Shown here in pieces: positions 1 through 8,684 of a stretch of 64,000 nucleotides of DNA. The notes below the pieces were generated by a model that was not told the DNA's origin, did not search any database, and worked only from the letters and a program-made list of their open reading frames with translations. Position numbers and translations under genes: made by a program. Positions within the stretch are counted from its first letter, which is position 1. Every line of letters starts with the position of its first letter. This stretch comes from an uncultured Roseibium sp. (GTDB lineage: Bacteria; Pseudomonadota; Alphaproteobacteria; Rhizobiales; Stappiaceae), in contig NZ_OY769915.1 in NCBI RefSeq assembly GCF_963669205.1, positions 1,896,001 through 1,960,000 of the forward strand. Reading direction: 5' to 3'.

Positions 1-6
1 TGGGGA

Positions 7-777
7 GTGACCGTGACACCTGAACAGAACGCACCGCAGATCACGGTATTCGAACGCAGGCTCGGGTCCTGGCAGATTGCCGTCAGCCGGGACTGCTTCG
101 GGACCGACCAGTTGCGCGCGGCCTATGACGCCTGTGCCACGTGCTGGGATCGCAAGATCGGACGGCTCGGCTTTCCCTCCGCATACCGCGACCTGCTGGG
201 CCAGTTGGCGGCCGGTTTGAACGAAGGCGACGAGATGCCTGTGAAGGTGCTTGATTGCGGCGTCGGCACTGGTGCCATGTCGCTGGCGCTGGCAAGGGAA
301 ATGCCGCGAGCGTTCGACCTGGCGGTAGTCGACATCTCGCCGGTCATGCTGCAGGAGGCATCCGCCAACCTGGCGGGCGCCGGGATCGGTTGCCGGGCGG
401 AGCTCGCCGACATCTCGGCGCTGCCGTTCGACAATCACAGCTATGATTTCGTGATGTGCGCGCACGCGCTTGAACATCTCGCAAAACCCGAAACGGCACT
501 TGCGGAAATGTGCAGGGTTCTGAAACCCGGCGGCAGCCTTTTGCTGGTGACAACCCGCAAGTCACTCCTTGGAACGTTCGTCCAGTTGAAGTGGCGGACG
601 CACCGGTTCGACGCGGCGATGGTGCAGCAGCAGCTCCAGCAGCGCGGCCTGGATCAATTGACGACACTGCAGGTTGGCGCGGGACGCTGGACCCGGTTCT
701 GGAGCACGGCCGTCGTCGGCCGCAAGCCTGCCGATAGAGAAAATGCGGCGCCCGGCATCGCAATGGCCGCAGCCTGA
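7..777 (+). CDS. class I SAM-dependent methyltransferase
   Basis: A soluble methyltransferase of 256 residues. The SAM-binding glycine loop VLDCGVGTG lies at residues 81-89. The block around residues 150-180 (CAHALEHLAKP, then RVLKPGGSLLLVT) is the usual post-motif region of UbiE/Methyltransf_11 enzymes. The substrate cannot be told from sequence. The first 60 residues are not recognised. The start is GTG at 7, but a second GTG at 13 lies six bases after a GGGGA ribosome site and may be the true start; the frame is also open to the window edge. A second methyltransferase follows 27 bases downstream, so the two are probably cotranscribed and may act on the same lipid or quinone-like substrate (inference). 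Confidence 0.85.
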   Translation: MTVTPEQNAPQITVFERRLGSWQIAVSRDCFGTDQLRAAYDACATCWDRKIGRLGFPSAYRDLLGQLAAGLNEGDEMPVKVLDCGVGTGAMSLALAREMPRAFDLAVVDISPVMLQEASANLAGAGIGCRAELADISALPFDNHSYDFVMCAHALEHLAKPETALAEMCRVLKPGGSLLLVTTRKSLLGTFVQLKWRTHRFDAAMVQQQLQQRGLDQLTTLQVGAGRWTRFWSTAVVGRKPADRENAAPGIAMAAA

Positions 778-804
778 CGCCCGACATGATAGGAAAGAAA
801 GACC

Positions 805-1467
805 ATGACCATCACCTGGACCAATGACATGACACCCACGACCCGGTTCTGGGACAAGATCTCTGAGAAATATGCAGCCTCGCCGATCAAGGATCAGGGC
901 GCCTACGAAAAGACGCTCGCGCGCACCGTGGAACATCTGGGGCCAATGGATGACGTCCTGGAACTCGGCTGTGGCACCGGCTCCACGGCGCTTCTTCTGG
1001 CCGGCAACGTCTCGTCCTATCTGGCGACGGACTTTGCACCCGGCATGATCCGCATCGCCGACGGGAAGCTTGTCGCGGCAAGAGAGGAAAACAACGTTTC
1101 GGCCGGGCTCCGCTTTGCGGTGGCCGATGCCTTCAGCGAAGAGGTCGATAACGGCAAGGGGTATGACGCCATCCTCGGCTTCAACTTTCTGCACCTGGTG
1201 GAAAATCCCGAAGACCTGCTTGCCCGCGTCCATGGCCTCCTGAAGCCGGGCGGCCTGTTTATTTCAAAAACCGTCTGCCTCGGCGACAAGGCCTGGCTGT
1301 TCGTGCCGATGATCAAGGTGATGCAGCTTTTCGGCAAGGCTCCGTTCGTGCGCTCCTATACCTTTGCCACGGTCGAAGACCTGATCGGAAAGGCCGGTTT
1401 CGACATCATTGAAACCGGCACCTATCCGGAACCGCGCAGCCGCTTCGTCGTTGCCCGAAAGATCTAG
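805..1467 (+). CDS. class I SAM-dependent methyltransferase
   Basis: A 220-residue methyltransferase with SAM motif VLELGCGTG at residues 51-59 and a conserved acidic post-motif (LATDFAPGMI). The later HGLLKPGGLFISKT segment is typical of Methyltransf_11/25 enzymes. It is preceded by AGGAAAG eight bases before the ATG. It follows another methyltransferase closely on the same strand. The C-terminal half (LFVPMIKVMQLFGKAPFVRS) resembles the lid of small-molecule or lipid methyltransferases, but the substrate is unknown. Confidence 0.85.
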   Translation: MTITWTNDMTPTTRFWDKISEKYAASPIKDQGAYEKTLARTVEHLGPMDDVLELGCGTGSTALLLAGNVSSYLATDFAPGMIRIADGKLVAAREENNVSAGLRFAVADAFSEEVDNGKGYDAILGFNFLHLVENPEDLLARVHGLLKPGGLFISKTVCLGDKAWLFVPMIKVMQLFGKAPFVRSYTFATVEDLIGKAGFDIIETGTYPEPRSRFVVARKI

Positions 1468-1640
1468 GCGGAAGTCTCATTCAAGAGGCTGTACCCGAGG
1501 GTAGGGTCTCCTCCGGACAGCGGCCGCAATTCCTCCAACCTCCACTGTCACCCGGGGTGAACAACGTGAGACGCGGGGCCGGGGAACGACCGTTTTGGGG
1601 GAAGGCGCGCGCAATAACCGCCAGCACCTATGGCTCTCCG

Positions 1641-1670
1641 ATCCCGGCTCGCGCTGCGCTTGGCCGGGAT
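1641..1670. repeat. short palindrome
   Basis: The arms ATCCCGGC (1641-1648) and GCCGGGAT (1663-1670) form an exact inverted repeat with a 14-base loop. It resembles extragenic palindromes common in alphaproteobacterial genomes. No second copy of this exact sequence was noted in the window. Confidence 0.5.
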
Positions 1671-1812
1671 GACGGTGGATAATGCAGGGGCGGAACGGCT
1701 TGGAGCACGATTGCCGACGGAGTGCTTCGAACGATAGCGACGAGCGCTAGTCCTGTTTTGAAGATTGAGGCATTTCTTCGAAATCGACCCGGCAAACGCG
1801 CAATTGCGCCAT

Positions 1813-1920
1813 CGCGCGTCATTGCCAGACTTGATCTGGCAATCCATGCCATTGCGTCTCCTCGGCGAAAGACCGCGTAGCCGGGAATGGAACGGCATGG
1901 ATGCCATGGTCAAGCCATGG
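1813..1920. repeat. dispersed palindromic repeat, family P (copy 1)
   Basis: A unit of about 100 bp that begins with the hairpin TTGCCAGACTTGATCTGGC, continues with ATCCATGCC, and ends with GGCATGGATGCCATGG. Inverted copies lie at 26451-26552 and 28255-28362, and a solo hairpin at 2265-2297. The match covers both ends with a diverged centre. It does not encode a conserved peptide. Confidence 0.75.
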
Positions 1921-1989
1921 CATGACCGGAAATGAAGGACAGGTGCCGGGACGCGGTCTGCCATGCGATGCCGTGGACGGCCAGTTAAA

Positions 1990-2222
1990 GTTCCGGAATT
2001 GTTTTCCCCGATTTGTCGTCCCGGTTTGCCGCAAGCGCGGCAAGACCGGGAACCAGTACTCCAAATGGCCAGAGGTTGTGCGAAGAAGGAGAAACAGGTG
2101 ATTACTGGGTTCCGGCCTTCCGCTTTGCTTCAGCCGGAATGACAAGTTCATTGGCTGCAGACTGCCTCACTGGATCAATTCAGGTTAAACCGGACAGCGG
2201 TGCGTCAAGCCATGGCATGACC
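1990..2222. repeat. dispersed repeat, family Q (copy 1, left end truncated)
   Basis: Shares about 230 bp with the full copies at 26131-26449 and 27873-28190. The shared features are the hairpin CCCGGTTTGCCGC / GCGGCAAGACCGGG and the hairpin TTCCGGCCTTCCGCT / CTTCAGCCGGAA. The right terminus (GTTAAACCGGACAGC followed by GTCAAGCCATGGCATGACC) is the reverse complement of the left terminus of the other copies, so the family has inverted termini. The left terminus is missing here. Confidence 0.8.
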
Positions 2223-2264
2223 AATGGAGGGATTTAACTTTCTGGAGCATGTCTCACTTCTCCG

Positions 2265-2297
2265 GTCATTGCAGGGCTTGACCCTGCAATCCATGCC
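2265..2297. repeat. solo hairpin of family P
   Basis: TTGCAGGGCTTGACCCTGCAA followed by ATCCATGCC has the same architecture as the family P hairpins, with compensated changes in the stem (CAGGG/CCCTG instead of CCAGA/TCTGG). The paired changes suggest that the fold rather than the exact sequence is kept. Confidence 0.6.
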
Positions 2298-2372
2298 GAT
2301 CATTCCCCTTCGGGCCTGTTGGCCTGACGCCGCGGTGGATTGACGCCGGGACATGAAGGGCGAGGGGAACAA

Positions 2373-2480
2373 CCTCCCCCTGAGGACGCGCGACAGCGTT
2401 GTCTCGAAAGATGGGCCGCCCGGCAATGCACCCTTCGCCAAGCCTTCGAGACGCACACGAGCGTGCTCCTCGGGATGAGG
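2373..2480. repeat. palindromic repeat, family S (copy 1)
   Basis: An imperfect long palindrome. The left arm CCCTGAGGAC...GTCTCGAAAGATGG pairs with the right arm CTTCGAGAC...CTCCTCGGGATGAGG. It is the same family as the inner palindrome at 21881-21982 and the short form at 26598-26630. The consensus core TCCTGAGGA...GTCTCGAAGGATG is a familiar extragenic palindrome of Hyphomicrobiales. Confidence 0.7.
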
Positions 2481-2679
2481 AGGAAACGCGGGACTTTCCA
2501 TCTCTTCAATTCAATGAGTTGATGACAGGGAAAACGCCTTCATTTCTGACTGGGGAACAGCGACCGGCCTCGGAGACCGGTGGGCGTGCATCAGGGCACC
2601 GAATGCATTGCAGGATTGTGGTTCCGGCGTTACCGTTCCGCCTTTCACAGCATCCATCCTTTTTCATCGAGGCCTCATC

Positions 2680-3954
2680 ATGCTCAGAACGCTTTCGTTT
2701 GCAATTGGAATGACGGTGTCGTCAGCCGCAGTCTCCACGGACCTACTGCCTCCGGACTCCGGTTTTCTGGAACAGGTTGCAGCGTTCGGCATCACGCAGG
2801 AAAACTGGGACAGCGGCGAATTCGCTGCCGTCACGTTTCCGCAGGCCTACCGGTTCACAAGGCACTACGAAATCAGCGCCGGTGATGCGGTCGCGCCCGA
2901 ACAATGGCGGGACGAGAACGGGGCGCTTGATCTCGCGGCTCTGACTGCCAGAGATGCCGATGGCGTCCATGACCTGCAGACAATCCTGCGCGACAGGCTG
3001 CTCAATCATTCGATGGTGGTGCTGAAGGGCGACCGGCTGCTGCATCAGCATTTCTGGGACGGGATGACGCCGGCCTCGACCCATCTCGACATGTCGGTGA
3101 CCAAATCGTTCACGGCGACACTGGCCGGCATCGCGGCCGCCGAAGGGCTGCTCGACATGAGCAAACCCGTGGAACACTACCTTCCGGAATATGCGGCGAC
3201 CGCGTTTGGCGGTGTGTCTGTGCAGGATGTCGCCGACATGAATTCCGGGCTTGATATCCCCACGCCGCCGTTCATGTCGTGGGATCCGAAGTTCACGCAG
3301 TCGCAGGAATGGAACGGTCCGAACGACAGCGGTCTGTCGGGCATCAACGAGTATCTGCAGACCTTGTCCGAGCGGAAATACGAACCGGGGACCCATTACC
3401 AGTATCAGGATCCGAATACGGAATTGCTGGGTCTCGTGACCGAAAAGGTGACGGGAACCGGCCTTGCCGCGTTCATGCAGGAGCGTTTGTGGTCAAGGCT
3501 CGGGGTTGAGGGCAACGCCTACTGGATGGCCGATCCGCGCGGTTACACGGTGGCCTCCGGCGGGTTGAACATGCGCACGCGCGACCTGGCGCGTGTCGGC
3601 CGCATGTTCCTGAATGATGGCAAGAACCATCTCGGTGAGCAGATCGTGCCGAAGTCGTTCCTGGATGCAATCTGGGAAGGCAACGACCGGGTCAGGGCAG
3701 CCTGGTCCGTCGGCAAGGAGGCCGCGCTTGCGTCCGACGGCTGGTACAAGGACCAGATCAGGATCCTGAACATCAAGGGCCACAAGATGATGGTCTTCAT
3801 CGGAATTCATGGTCAGGTGCTGGTCATGAAAAAGGAAACGGGAACCGTCATCGCCATGAATGGCGGTTATCCGCAGACGGAGACCGTTCGGATGAACACG
3901 CTTCTTTTCCTCGAAGTCGTCCCGGCGCTTCTGGACGCGACCAGCAGCCTGTGA
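2680..3954 (+). CDS. serine hydrolase, class C beta-lactamase family
   Basis: A predicted exported 424-residue protein of the beta-lactamase/DD-peptidase/esterase fold. The chosen ATG at 2680 gives an N-terminal hydrophobic segment (MLRTLSFAIGMTVSSAAVS) that looks like a signal peptide; the upstream ATG at 2608 would bury it behind 24 extra residues. The nucleophile motif SVTK is at residues 139-142 (SxxK) and the second motif YQD is at 242-244, in the usual setting before NTELLG. The family includes 6-aminohexanoate-dimer hydrolases, esterases and penicillin-recognising enzymes. There is no evidence here of true beta-lactamase activity. It stands alone between a repeat region and the convergent oxyR. 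Confidence 0.85.
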   Translation: MLRTLSFAIGMTVSSAAVSTDLLPPDSGFLEQVAAFGITQENWDSGEFAAVTFPQAYRFTRHYEISAGDAVAPEQWRDENGALDLAALTARDADGVHDLQTILRDRLLNHSMVVLKGDRLLHQHFWDGMTPASTHLDMSVTKSFTATLAGIAAAEGLLDMSKPVEHYLPEYAATAFGGVSVQDVADMNSGLDIPTPPFMSWDPKFTQSQEWNGPNDSGLSGINEYLQTLSERKYEPGTHYQYQDPNTELLGLVTEKVTGTGLAAFMQERLWSRLGVEGNAYWMADPRGYTVASGGLNMRTRDLARVGRMFLNDGKNHLGEQIVPKSFLDAIWEGNDRVRAAWSVGKEAALASDGWYKDQIRILNIKGHKMMVFIGIHGQVLVMKKETGTVIAMNGGYPQTETVRMNTLLFLEVVPALLDATSSL

Positions 3955-3978
3955 CGGCTGCCGCCTTGGGTCCTGACC

Positions 3979-4863
3979 CTAGCAGCAGGTCCTGACGATC
4001 TCCGCGATTTCGCCAAGCTGACCCGCCAGCGGGCTGGATTTGCGCCAGACCATGCCGACAGTCCGTGTGGGTTCGGGATCTTCGAAGCGGCACACGGAAA
4101 CGGAGGCCGAACGGGTTTCGACCGGGACGGCCATTTCCGGAATGAGCGTCACCCCCATGCCGGCGCTGACCATCTGGACCAGCGTGGACAGCGAACTGGC
4201 ATCGAGCACTTCACGCGGCGGGCCGGAAGGCAGGTTGCAGAAGGACAGGGCCTGGTCGCGAAAACAATGGCCTTCCTCAAGCAGCAGAAGCCGCATTTCC
4301 CGCAGCCTGTCGGCGCTGGGCATGGGCGCGTCCGCATCGCTGGACGAGCGGACCAGCATGAAGGCTTCGCTGAACAGCGGTGTCTCCGCGAGAGAACCTT
4401 CGGAAACGGGCAGGGCGACGATCGCCGTGTCCAGCTTGCCTTCCCCGAGTTCCTGAATGAGCTTTGGCGTGACCGTTTCGCGCACATGGATCTCAAGCTC
4501 GGGATGCTGTTCGGACAAGGCTCCGATAACGCGCGGAAGCAGGTAGGGCGCGATCGTCGGGATCACGCCGATGCGCAGCCGCCCGACAAGCCGGTCACGC
4601 GAGGCCCGGGCCAGATCGCCGAGCTCTTCTGCGGCGCGCAGGATGTCGCGGGCGCGCTCGACGGCGACTTCACCGAAATGCGTCAGTCTGACCTGCCGGG
4701 GGCCGCGTTCGATCAGGGAAGCACCGAGCGCTTCCTCCATTTCCTTGATCTGCATCGACAGGGCCGGTTGCGAAATCGCACAGGCATCCGCCGCTTTTCC
4801 GAAGTGACCGTGACGGGCCAGGGCTTCAAAATACCGGAGTTGTTTCAGCGTGATATTTATCAT
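3979..4863 (-). CDS. oxyR: hydrogen peroxide-sensing LysR-type regulator OxyR
   Basis: A 294-residue LysR-family activator with an N-terminal winged helix-turn-helix (residues 1-60, KAADACAISQPALSMQIKEM) and a substrate-binding-like domain. The redox pair characteristic of OxyR is present: C200 and C209 in EGHCFRDQALSFCN, equivalent to the Cys199/Cys208 disulfide switch of E. coli OxyR. It is divergent from katG with a 272-base shared control region, the standard arrangement for peroxide-induced catalase. The chain ends in two further cysteines (VRTCC), which is unusual. Its TAG stop lies inside a TAGGGTCAGGACCC motif that recurs at other gene ends in this window. Confidence 0.95.
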   Translation of the reverse strand: MINITLKQLRYFEALARHGHFGKAADACAISQPALSMQIKEMEEALGASLIERGPRQVRLTHFGEVAVERARDILRAAEELGDLARASRDRLVGRLRIGVIPTIAPYLLPRVIGALSEQHPELEIHVRETVTPKLIQELGEGKLDTAIVALPVSEGSLAETPLFSEAFMLVRSSSDADAPMPSADRLREMRLLLLEEGHCFRDQALSFCNLPSGPPREVLDASSLSTLVQMVSAGMGVTLIPEMAVPVETRSASVSVCRFEDPEPTRTVGMVWRKSSPLAGQLGEIAEIVRTCC

Positions 4864-5135
4864 AAGAAAATCCTATCAAAGCGATCAGTAAATTCAACTT
4901 CTTCTGATCGATAGGCTCTGCTAGTTTAGAATCACACCAGTCTGGAAACGCGCGATCTGCACCTTAAATGTAGTCACACGGAACGGCCTGGTAACAGATC
5001 ACGGAGTTCTCCGGCCACCTGCCAGCATCTGGATCGTCAGCGCGCTCATCGAAGCGCGAACTGTCAAAATGCTGTCACCGGACCGGAGTTGTGTAAGTGC
5101 GGTGCGTCGCACCGGGACTCGAATTGGAGAGGAAT
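4864..5135. promoter_or_regulatory. divergent oxyR-katG control region
   Basis: The intergenic region holds an inverted repeat: CGATCAG at 4882-4888 and CTGATCG at 4904-4910. Outer half sites CTATC (4873-4877) and GATAG (4910-4914) resemble the ATAG/CTAT half sites of OxyR boxes; a further CTAG follows at 4921-4924. The repeats lie within 60 bases of the oxyR start, where they could serve autoregulation and katG activation together. The katG ribosome site GGAGAGGA is at 5126-5133. Binding is inferred, not shown. Confidence 0.6.
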
Positions 5136-7307
5136 ATGGACGCAAAAGTCGACAAAGCGGGCGGATGCCCGGTCATGCACGGCGGTAACACGTCAATGGA
5201 AAAGCCGGTTACGAAATGGTGGCCGAATGCGCTCAACCTCGACATCCTGCATCAGCACGGAGCCCGGACCAACCCGATGGATCCGGATTTCAGTTTCCGC
5301 GAAGCTGCGAAGGGGCTGGATCACGAAGCGGTCAAGGCCGATGTCCGCGCCCTGATGACGGACAGCCAGGACTGGTGGCCGGCTGACTGGGGCCACTACG
5401 GCGGGCTCATGATCCGTCTGGCATGGCACTCGGCGGGGTCCTACCGCATGCAGGACGGCCGTGGTGGTGCCGGCTCCGGCAACATCCGTTTCGCGCCGCT
5501 CAACTCCTGGCCGGACAACGCCAGCCTCGACAAGGCACGCCGCCTGCTCTGGCCGGTGAAGAAGAAATACGGCAACGCCCTGTCCTGGGCCGACCTGATC
5601 ATCCTGGCCGGCAACATGGCCTACGAATCCATGGGTTTCAAAACCTTCGGCTTCGGTTTCGGCCGCGAGGACATCTGGGGTCCCGAGACCGACGTCTACT
5701 GGGGATCCGAGCAGGAATGGCTGGCGCCGTCCGAGAACCGCTATGACAATCTGGACGATGCCTCGACGCTGGAAAACCCGCTCGCAGCCGTTCACATGGG
5801 CCTGATCTACGTGAACCCGGAAGGGGTGAACGGCAACCCGGACCCGGTCAAGACCGGCGCGCATATCCGCGAAACCTTCAAGCGCATGGCCATGAACGAC
5901 GAGGAAACGGCTGCGCTGACCTGCGGTGGTCACACCGTCGGCAAGGCGCATGGCCGCGGTGCCGTCGACAAGATCGGTGTCGAGCCGGAAGCGACCGGCG
6001 TCGAGGCGCAGGGTCTCGGCTGGTCCAACCCCGGCCAGGACGGCAAGGCGACCAATGCGTTCACCTCCGGTATCGAAGGCGCCTGGACGAAAGAACCGAC
6101 CAAGTTCGACATGGGCTATTTCGATTACCTGTTCAACTATGAATGGGAACTGACGAAGTCGCCGGCAGGCGCATGGCAGTGGAAACCCGTCGACATGCCG
6201 GAAGGCGAGAAACCGGTCGACGCGACCGACCCGTCCATCCGTCACGACCCGATGATGACCGATGCCGACATGGCCATGAAAATGGACCCGGTCTACAACG
6301 AGATCTGCCGCAAGTTCATGGAAGACGAAGCCTACTTCCGTGACACTTTTGCCCGCGCCTGGTTCAAGCTGACCCACCGCGACATGGGTCCGCGCGCCAA
6401 CTATCTCGGACCGGACGTCCCCGCTGAAGATCTGATCTGGCAGGACCCGGTCCCGGCGGGATCGACCTCCTACGACGTCGATGCGGTCAAGGCGAAGATT
6501 GCCGCAAGCGGTCTCTCCGCTGCCGACATGATCGCCACCGCCTGGGACAGCGCCCGCACGTTTCGCGGCTCCGACAAGCGCGGCGGTGCCAACGGCGCCC
6601 GCATCCGGCTTGCCCCGCAGAAGGACTGGGAAGGCAACGAACCGGCACGGCTCGCCAGGGTGCTCGCTGCCCTTGAGCCGATCGCGGCCGAGAGCGGCGC
6701 TTCGCTTGCCGACGTCATCGTTCTGGCCGGCAATGTCGGTGTAGAGCAGGCCATCAAGGCCGCCGGTTTCGACACCACCGTCCCGTTCAGCGCGGGCCGC
6801 GGCGACGCGACCGACGCGCAGACCGACGCGGAAAGCTTTGAGGTTCTGGAACCGCTTGCGGACGGCTTCCGCAATTGGGAAAAGAAAGACTACGCGGTCA
6901 GCCCTGAAGAAATGATGCTCGACCGGGCGCAGCTGCTCGGGTTGACCGGGCAGGAAATGACGGTTCTCGTCGGCGGCCTGCGCGTCATCGGTGCGAACCA
7001 CGGCGGCTCCAAGCACGGTGTCTTCACCGGCCGCGAAGGCGCTTTGACGACGGATTTCTTCGTCAACCTGACCGACATGTCCAACAGCTGGCTGCCGGCG
7101 TCCGACGGAACCTACGAGATCCGGGACCGCCAGCTGAACACGCTGAAATGGACGGCGACCAGCGCGGACCTCGTCTTCGGCTCCAACTCGATCCTGCGCG
7201 CCTATGCAGAGGTCTACGCCCAGGACGACAACCAGGCCAAGTTCGTCAAGGACTTCGTTGCCGCCTGGACCAAGGTCATGAACGCGGACCGTTTCGATCT
7301 GGCGTAA
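5136..7307 (+). CDS. katG: catalase-peroxidase KatG
   Basis: A haem enzyme of 723 residues, the usual length, that removes H2O2 by catalase and peroxidase activity. The distal site is R94, W97 and H98 (RLAWH). The proximal haem ligand is H266 (LTCGGHTVGKAHG). The residues of the covalent Trp-Tyr-Met adduct that gives catalase activity are present: W97, Y225 (LIYVNPEG) and M251. The second, degenerate peroxidase domain follows to the C terminus. Start ATG at 5136 is chosen because GGAGAGGA precedes it; an in-frame ATG at 5097 has none. It is divergent from oxyR and is presumably induced by it. Confidence 0.97.
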   Translation: MDAKVDKAGGCPVMHGGNTSMEKPVTKWWPNALNLDILHQHGARTNPMDPDFSFREAAKGLDHEAVKADVRALMTDSQDWWPADWGHYGGLMIRLAWHSAGSYRMQDGRGGAGSGNIRFAPLNSWPDNASLDKARRLLWPVKKKYGNALSWADLIILAGNMAYESMGFKTFGFGFGREDIWGPETDVYWGSEQEWLAPSENRYDNLDDASTLENPLAAVHMGLIYVNPEGVNGNPDPVKTGAHIRETFKRMAMNDEETAALTCGGHTVGKAHGRGAVDKIGVEPEATGVEAQGLGWSNPGQDGKATNAFTSGIEGAWTKEPTKFDMGYFDYLFNYEWELTKSPAGAWQWKPVDMPEGEKPVDATDPSIRHDPMMTDADMAMKMDPVYNEICRKFMEDEAYFRDTFARAWFKLTHRDMGPRANYLGPDVPAEDLIWQDPVPAGSTSYDVDAVKAKIAASGLSAADMIATAWDSARTFRGSDKRGGANGARIRLAPQKDWEGNEPARLARVLAALEPIAAESGASLADVIVLAGNVGVEQAIKAAGFDTTVPFSAGRGDATDAQTDAESFEVLEPLADGFRNWEKKDYAVSPEEMMLDRAQLLGLTGQEMTVLVGGLRVIGANHGGSKHGVFTGREGALTTDFFVNLTDMSNSWLPASDGTYEIRDRQLNTLKWTATSADLVFGSNSILRAYAEVYAQDDNQAKFVKDFVAAWTKVMNADRFDLA

Positions 7308-7337
7308 GACCCCGCACTGAAATGCATGCGAATGAAG

Positions 7338-7368
7338 GCCGGCCCCGCGATCGCGGGGCCGGCTTTTT
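7338..7368 (+). terminator. rho-independent terminator of katG
   Basis: An uninterrupted palindrome with arms GCCGGCCCCGCGA and TCGCGGGGCCGGC, followed by five T residues on the plus strand. It lies 30 bases after the katG stop and abuts the stop of the convergent solute-binding-like gene. Confidence 0.9.
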
Positions 7369-8684
7369 CAGTTCTGAGCTGTCTCGTCGGACTGTTCGTC
7401 TTCAGCGCCTTCCACCACGATGGTACCGGCGGGAATGCTGTTGATCCGGAAGAGCGTGTTGAGGAAGTCGGACATCTGGGTGTCCGGGAAATGGCCGGCG
7501 AACAGGCGCTCGATCGTGCCGTCCTGAAACATGCTGTAAAGGGCAAGATCGATCTTTTCCGGCAAGCCCGGATGTTCTCTCGATGAAATGACGAAGGCGT
7601 AGGGCTCGTAGCGGCCGGTGCCCGACGGCGCCGGATCCATGGCGCATTCCGTCCGGGTCTGGTTGCGCTGGTCCGCAAGCGAAGCCTGCACGATGTCGAG
7701 ATCGCCATAGTAGCGGGACAGGTTCCCGTTGCAGAACGCCCGCGCCGCTGCCGTATGCGAGGTATAGCTGCGCGAACAGACGATCTTGGCTCCGATCCGG
7801 TTCCTGGGCGGCTTGCTCAGCAGCGTATTCAGTGCATCGCCGATCGTGGAGCCTTCCACGTACCCCCAGATTTCATAGTCCTTGGGCCCTTCGGTCTTGA
7901 CCTGCTGGGGTGTTGCCGGAACGAACTGGAACTCGATCTTGAAACGGTCCCAGAAACTTGCCTGCTTGCTCTGGGGCTCCCCTTCGGCATCGGTAACGTC
8001 ACCGTCTTCGGGACTGTCGGTCTGGTCCGCTGTCTTCTCCGGCCACCAGGGGGTTTTGCAGCTGTGCGCGGGAGACGGCTCGCCGCGCGCTGTAGCACCG
8101 AGATGGTCAATCCAGGGAAGGATGCAGTCGCATGTCGGTTCCGGCCCGTCTTCCGGCAATTTGCCTTCGTTCCTGGTGATGTCCTTGCCCTGTTTGGACT
8201 TCACGAAGGAGCTGTTGGCGACAAAGACGATCTGCGAAAAATGAAGGACGGGCGTCTTCTCTTCGATCGGAAAGCTGCGCATGCGCTGAAGGGTGATCGT
8301 GGTTGGGTCACACAGAAAATCAATTTCGGTGGACGCGGGCTTCGCTTGGCTGCCAGCGGGCAGCTCGCCTTTCAGAGATGCGATTTTGGCCGTTGCTTTC
8401 CGGTCATCGTCCGGACCGGTCCGGCCGGTGTTGAGAATGGATATCCGCTCGGCCGAGCTGATTTCGACAGTCTCAACCTGATAGCCTGCGCGGTAGATCG
8501 CCTCCGTACAGATGTCCCAGTAAAAACCCAGAAATTCGTCCGAGGCAGTATTCTTCCAGATGAAGGGGCGGGTATCCGTGCGAACGGCCATCTTGATGGG
8601 CGCAGCGTGTTCGTCTGCGGCAGCCGTCCAGGTGTCAGCGAAAGCCTGCACGAAAACCAGGGAAAGACAAATCATCCACTTCAT
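7368..8684 (-). CDS. secreted solute-binding (family 3-like) protein
   Basis: A 438-residue protein that starts MKWMICLSLVFVQAFADTW, a signal-peptide-like segment. After cleavage it continues KMAVRTDTRPFIWKN...GFYWDICTEAIYRAGY, which matches the first lobe of periplasmic amino-acid-binding proteins (SBP family 3/PBPb). A long polar insert follows (about residues 110-260; DEPEP- and cysteine-containing). A second lobe then follows, with IWGYVEGSTIGDALN and EHPGLPEKIDLALYSMFQDGTIERLF typical of the C-terminal lobe. It is far longer than the usual 250-280 residues. The start overlaps the stop of the upstream 680-residue membrane protein by four bases (ATGA), so the two are translationally coupled. 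No ABC permease or ATPase is adjacent, so it may act as a sensor or channel partner rather than an importer component (inference). Confidence 0.75.
   Translation of the reverse strand: MKWMICLSLVFVQAFADTWTAAADEHAAPIKMAVRTDTRPFIWKNTASDEFLGFYWDICTEAIYRAGYQVETVEISSAERISILNTGRTGPDDDRKATAKIASLKGELPAGSQAKPASTEIDFLCDPTTITLQRMRSFPIEEKTPVLHFSQIVFVANSSFVKSKQGKDITRNEGKLPEDGPEPTCDCILPWIDHLGATARGEPSPAHSCKTPWWPEKTADQTDSPEDGDVTDAEGEPQSKQASFWDRFKIEFQFVPATPQQVKTEGPKDYEIWGYVEGSTIGDALNTLLSKPPRNRIGAKIVCSRSYTSHTAAARAFCNGNLSRYYGDLDIVQASLADQRNQTRTECAMDPAPSGTGRYEPYAFVISSREHPGLPEKIDLALYSMFQDGTIERLFAGHFPDTQMSDFLNTLFRINSIPAGTIVVEGAEDEQSDETAQN

Larger units (their letters stand above)
1468..2679. other. repeat-rich intergenic region without a gene
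   Basis: About 1.2 kb without a credible coding region; all short open frames here are unrelated to known families. It holds at least five palindromic or dispersed repeats, annotated separately (1641-1670, 1813-1920, 1990-2222, 2265-2297, 2373-2480). These recur near 26.1-26.6 kb and 27.9-28.4 kb, and one family also recurs at 21.9 kb. Confidence 0.8.

Noticed and set aside
1468..2679. CRISPR array in the repeat-rich gap
   Set aside because: The repeats are diverse palindromes without regular spacing or unique spacers, and no cas gene is present.
2680..3954. Serine hydrolase as an antibiotic-resistance beta-lactamase
   Set aside because: It has SxxK and a YxD-type motif, but lacks features specific to AmpC; the family is mostly esterases and peptidases.
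5193..7016. Long open frame (607 codons) on the minus strand opposite katG
   Set aside because: It is the mirror of a high-GC coding region; composition is His/Arg/Val-rich and matches no family, while katG is certain.
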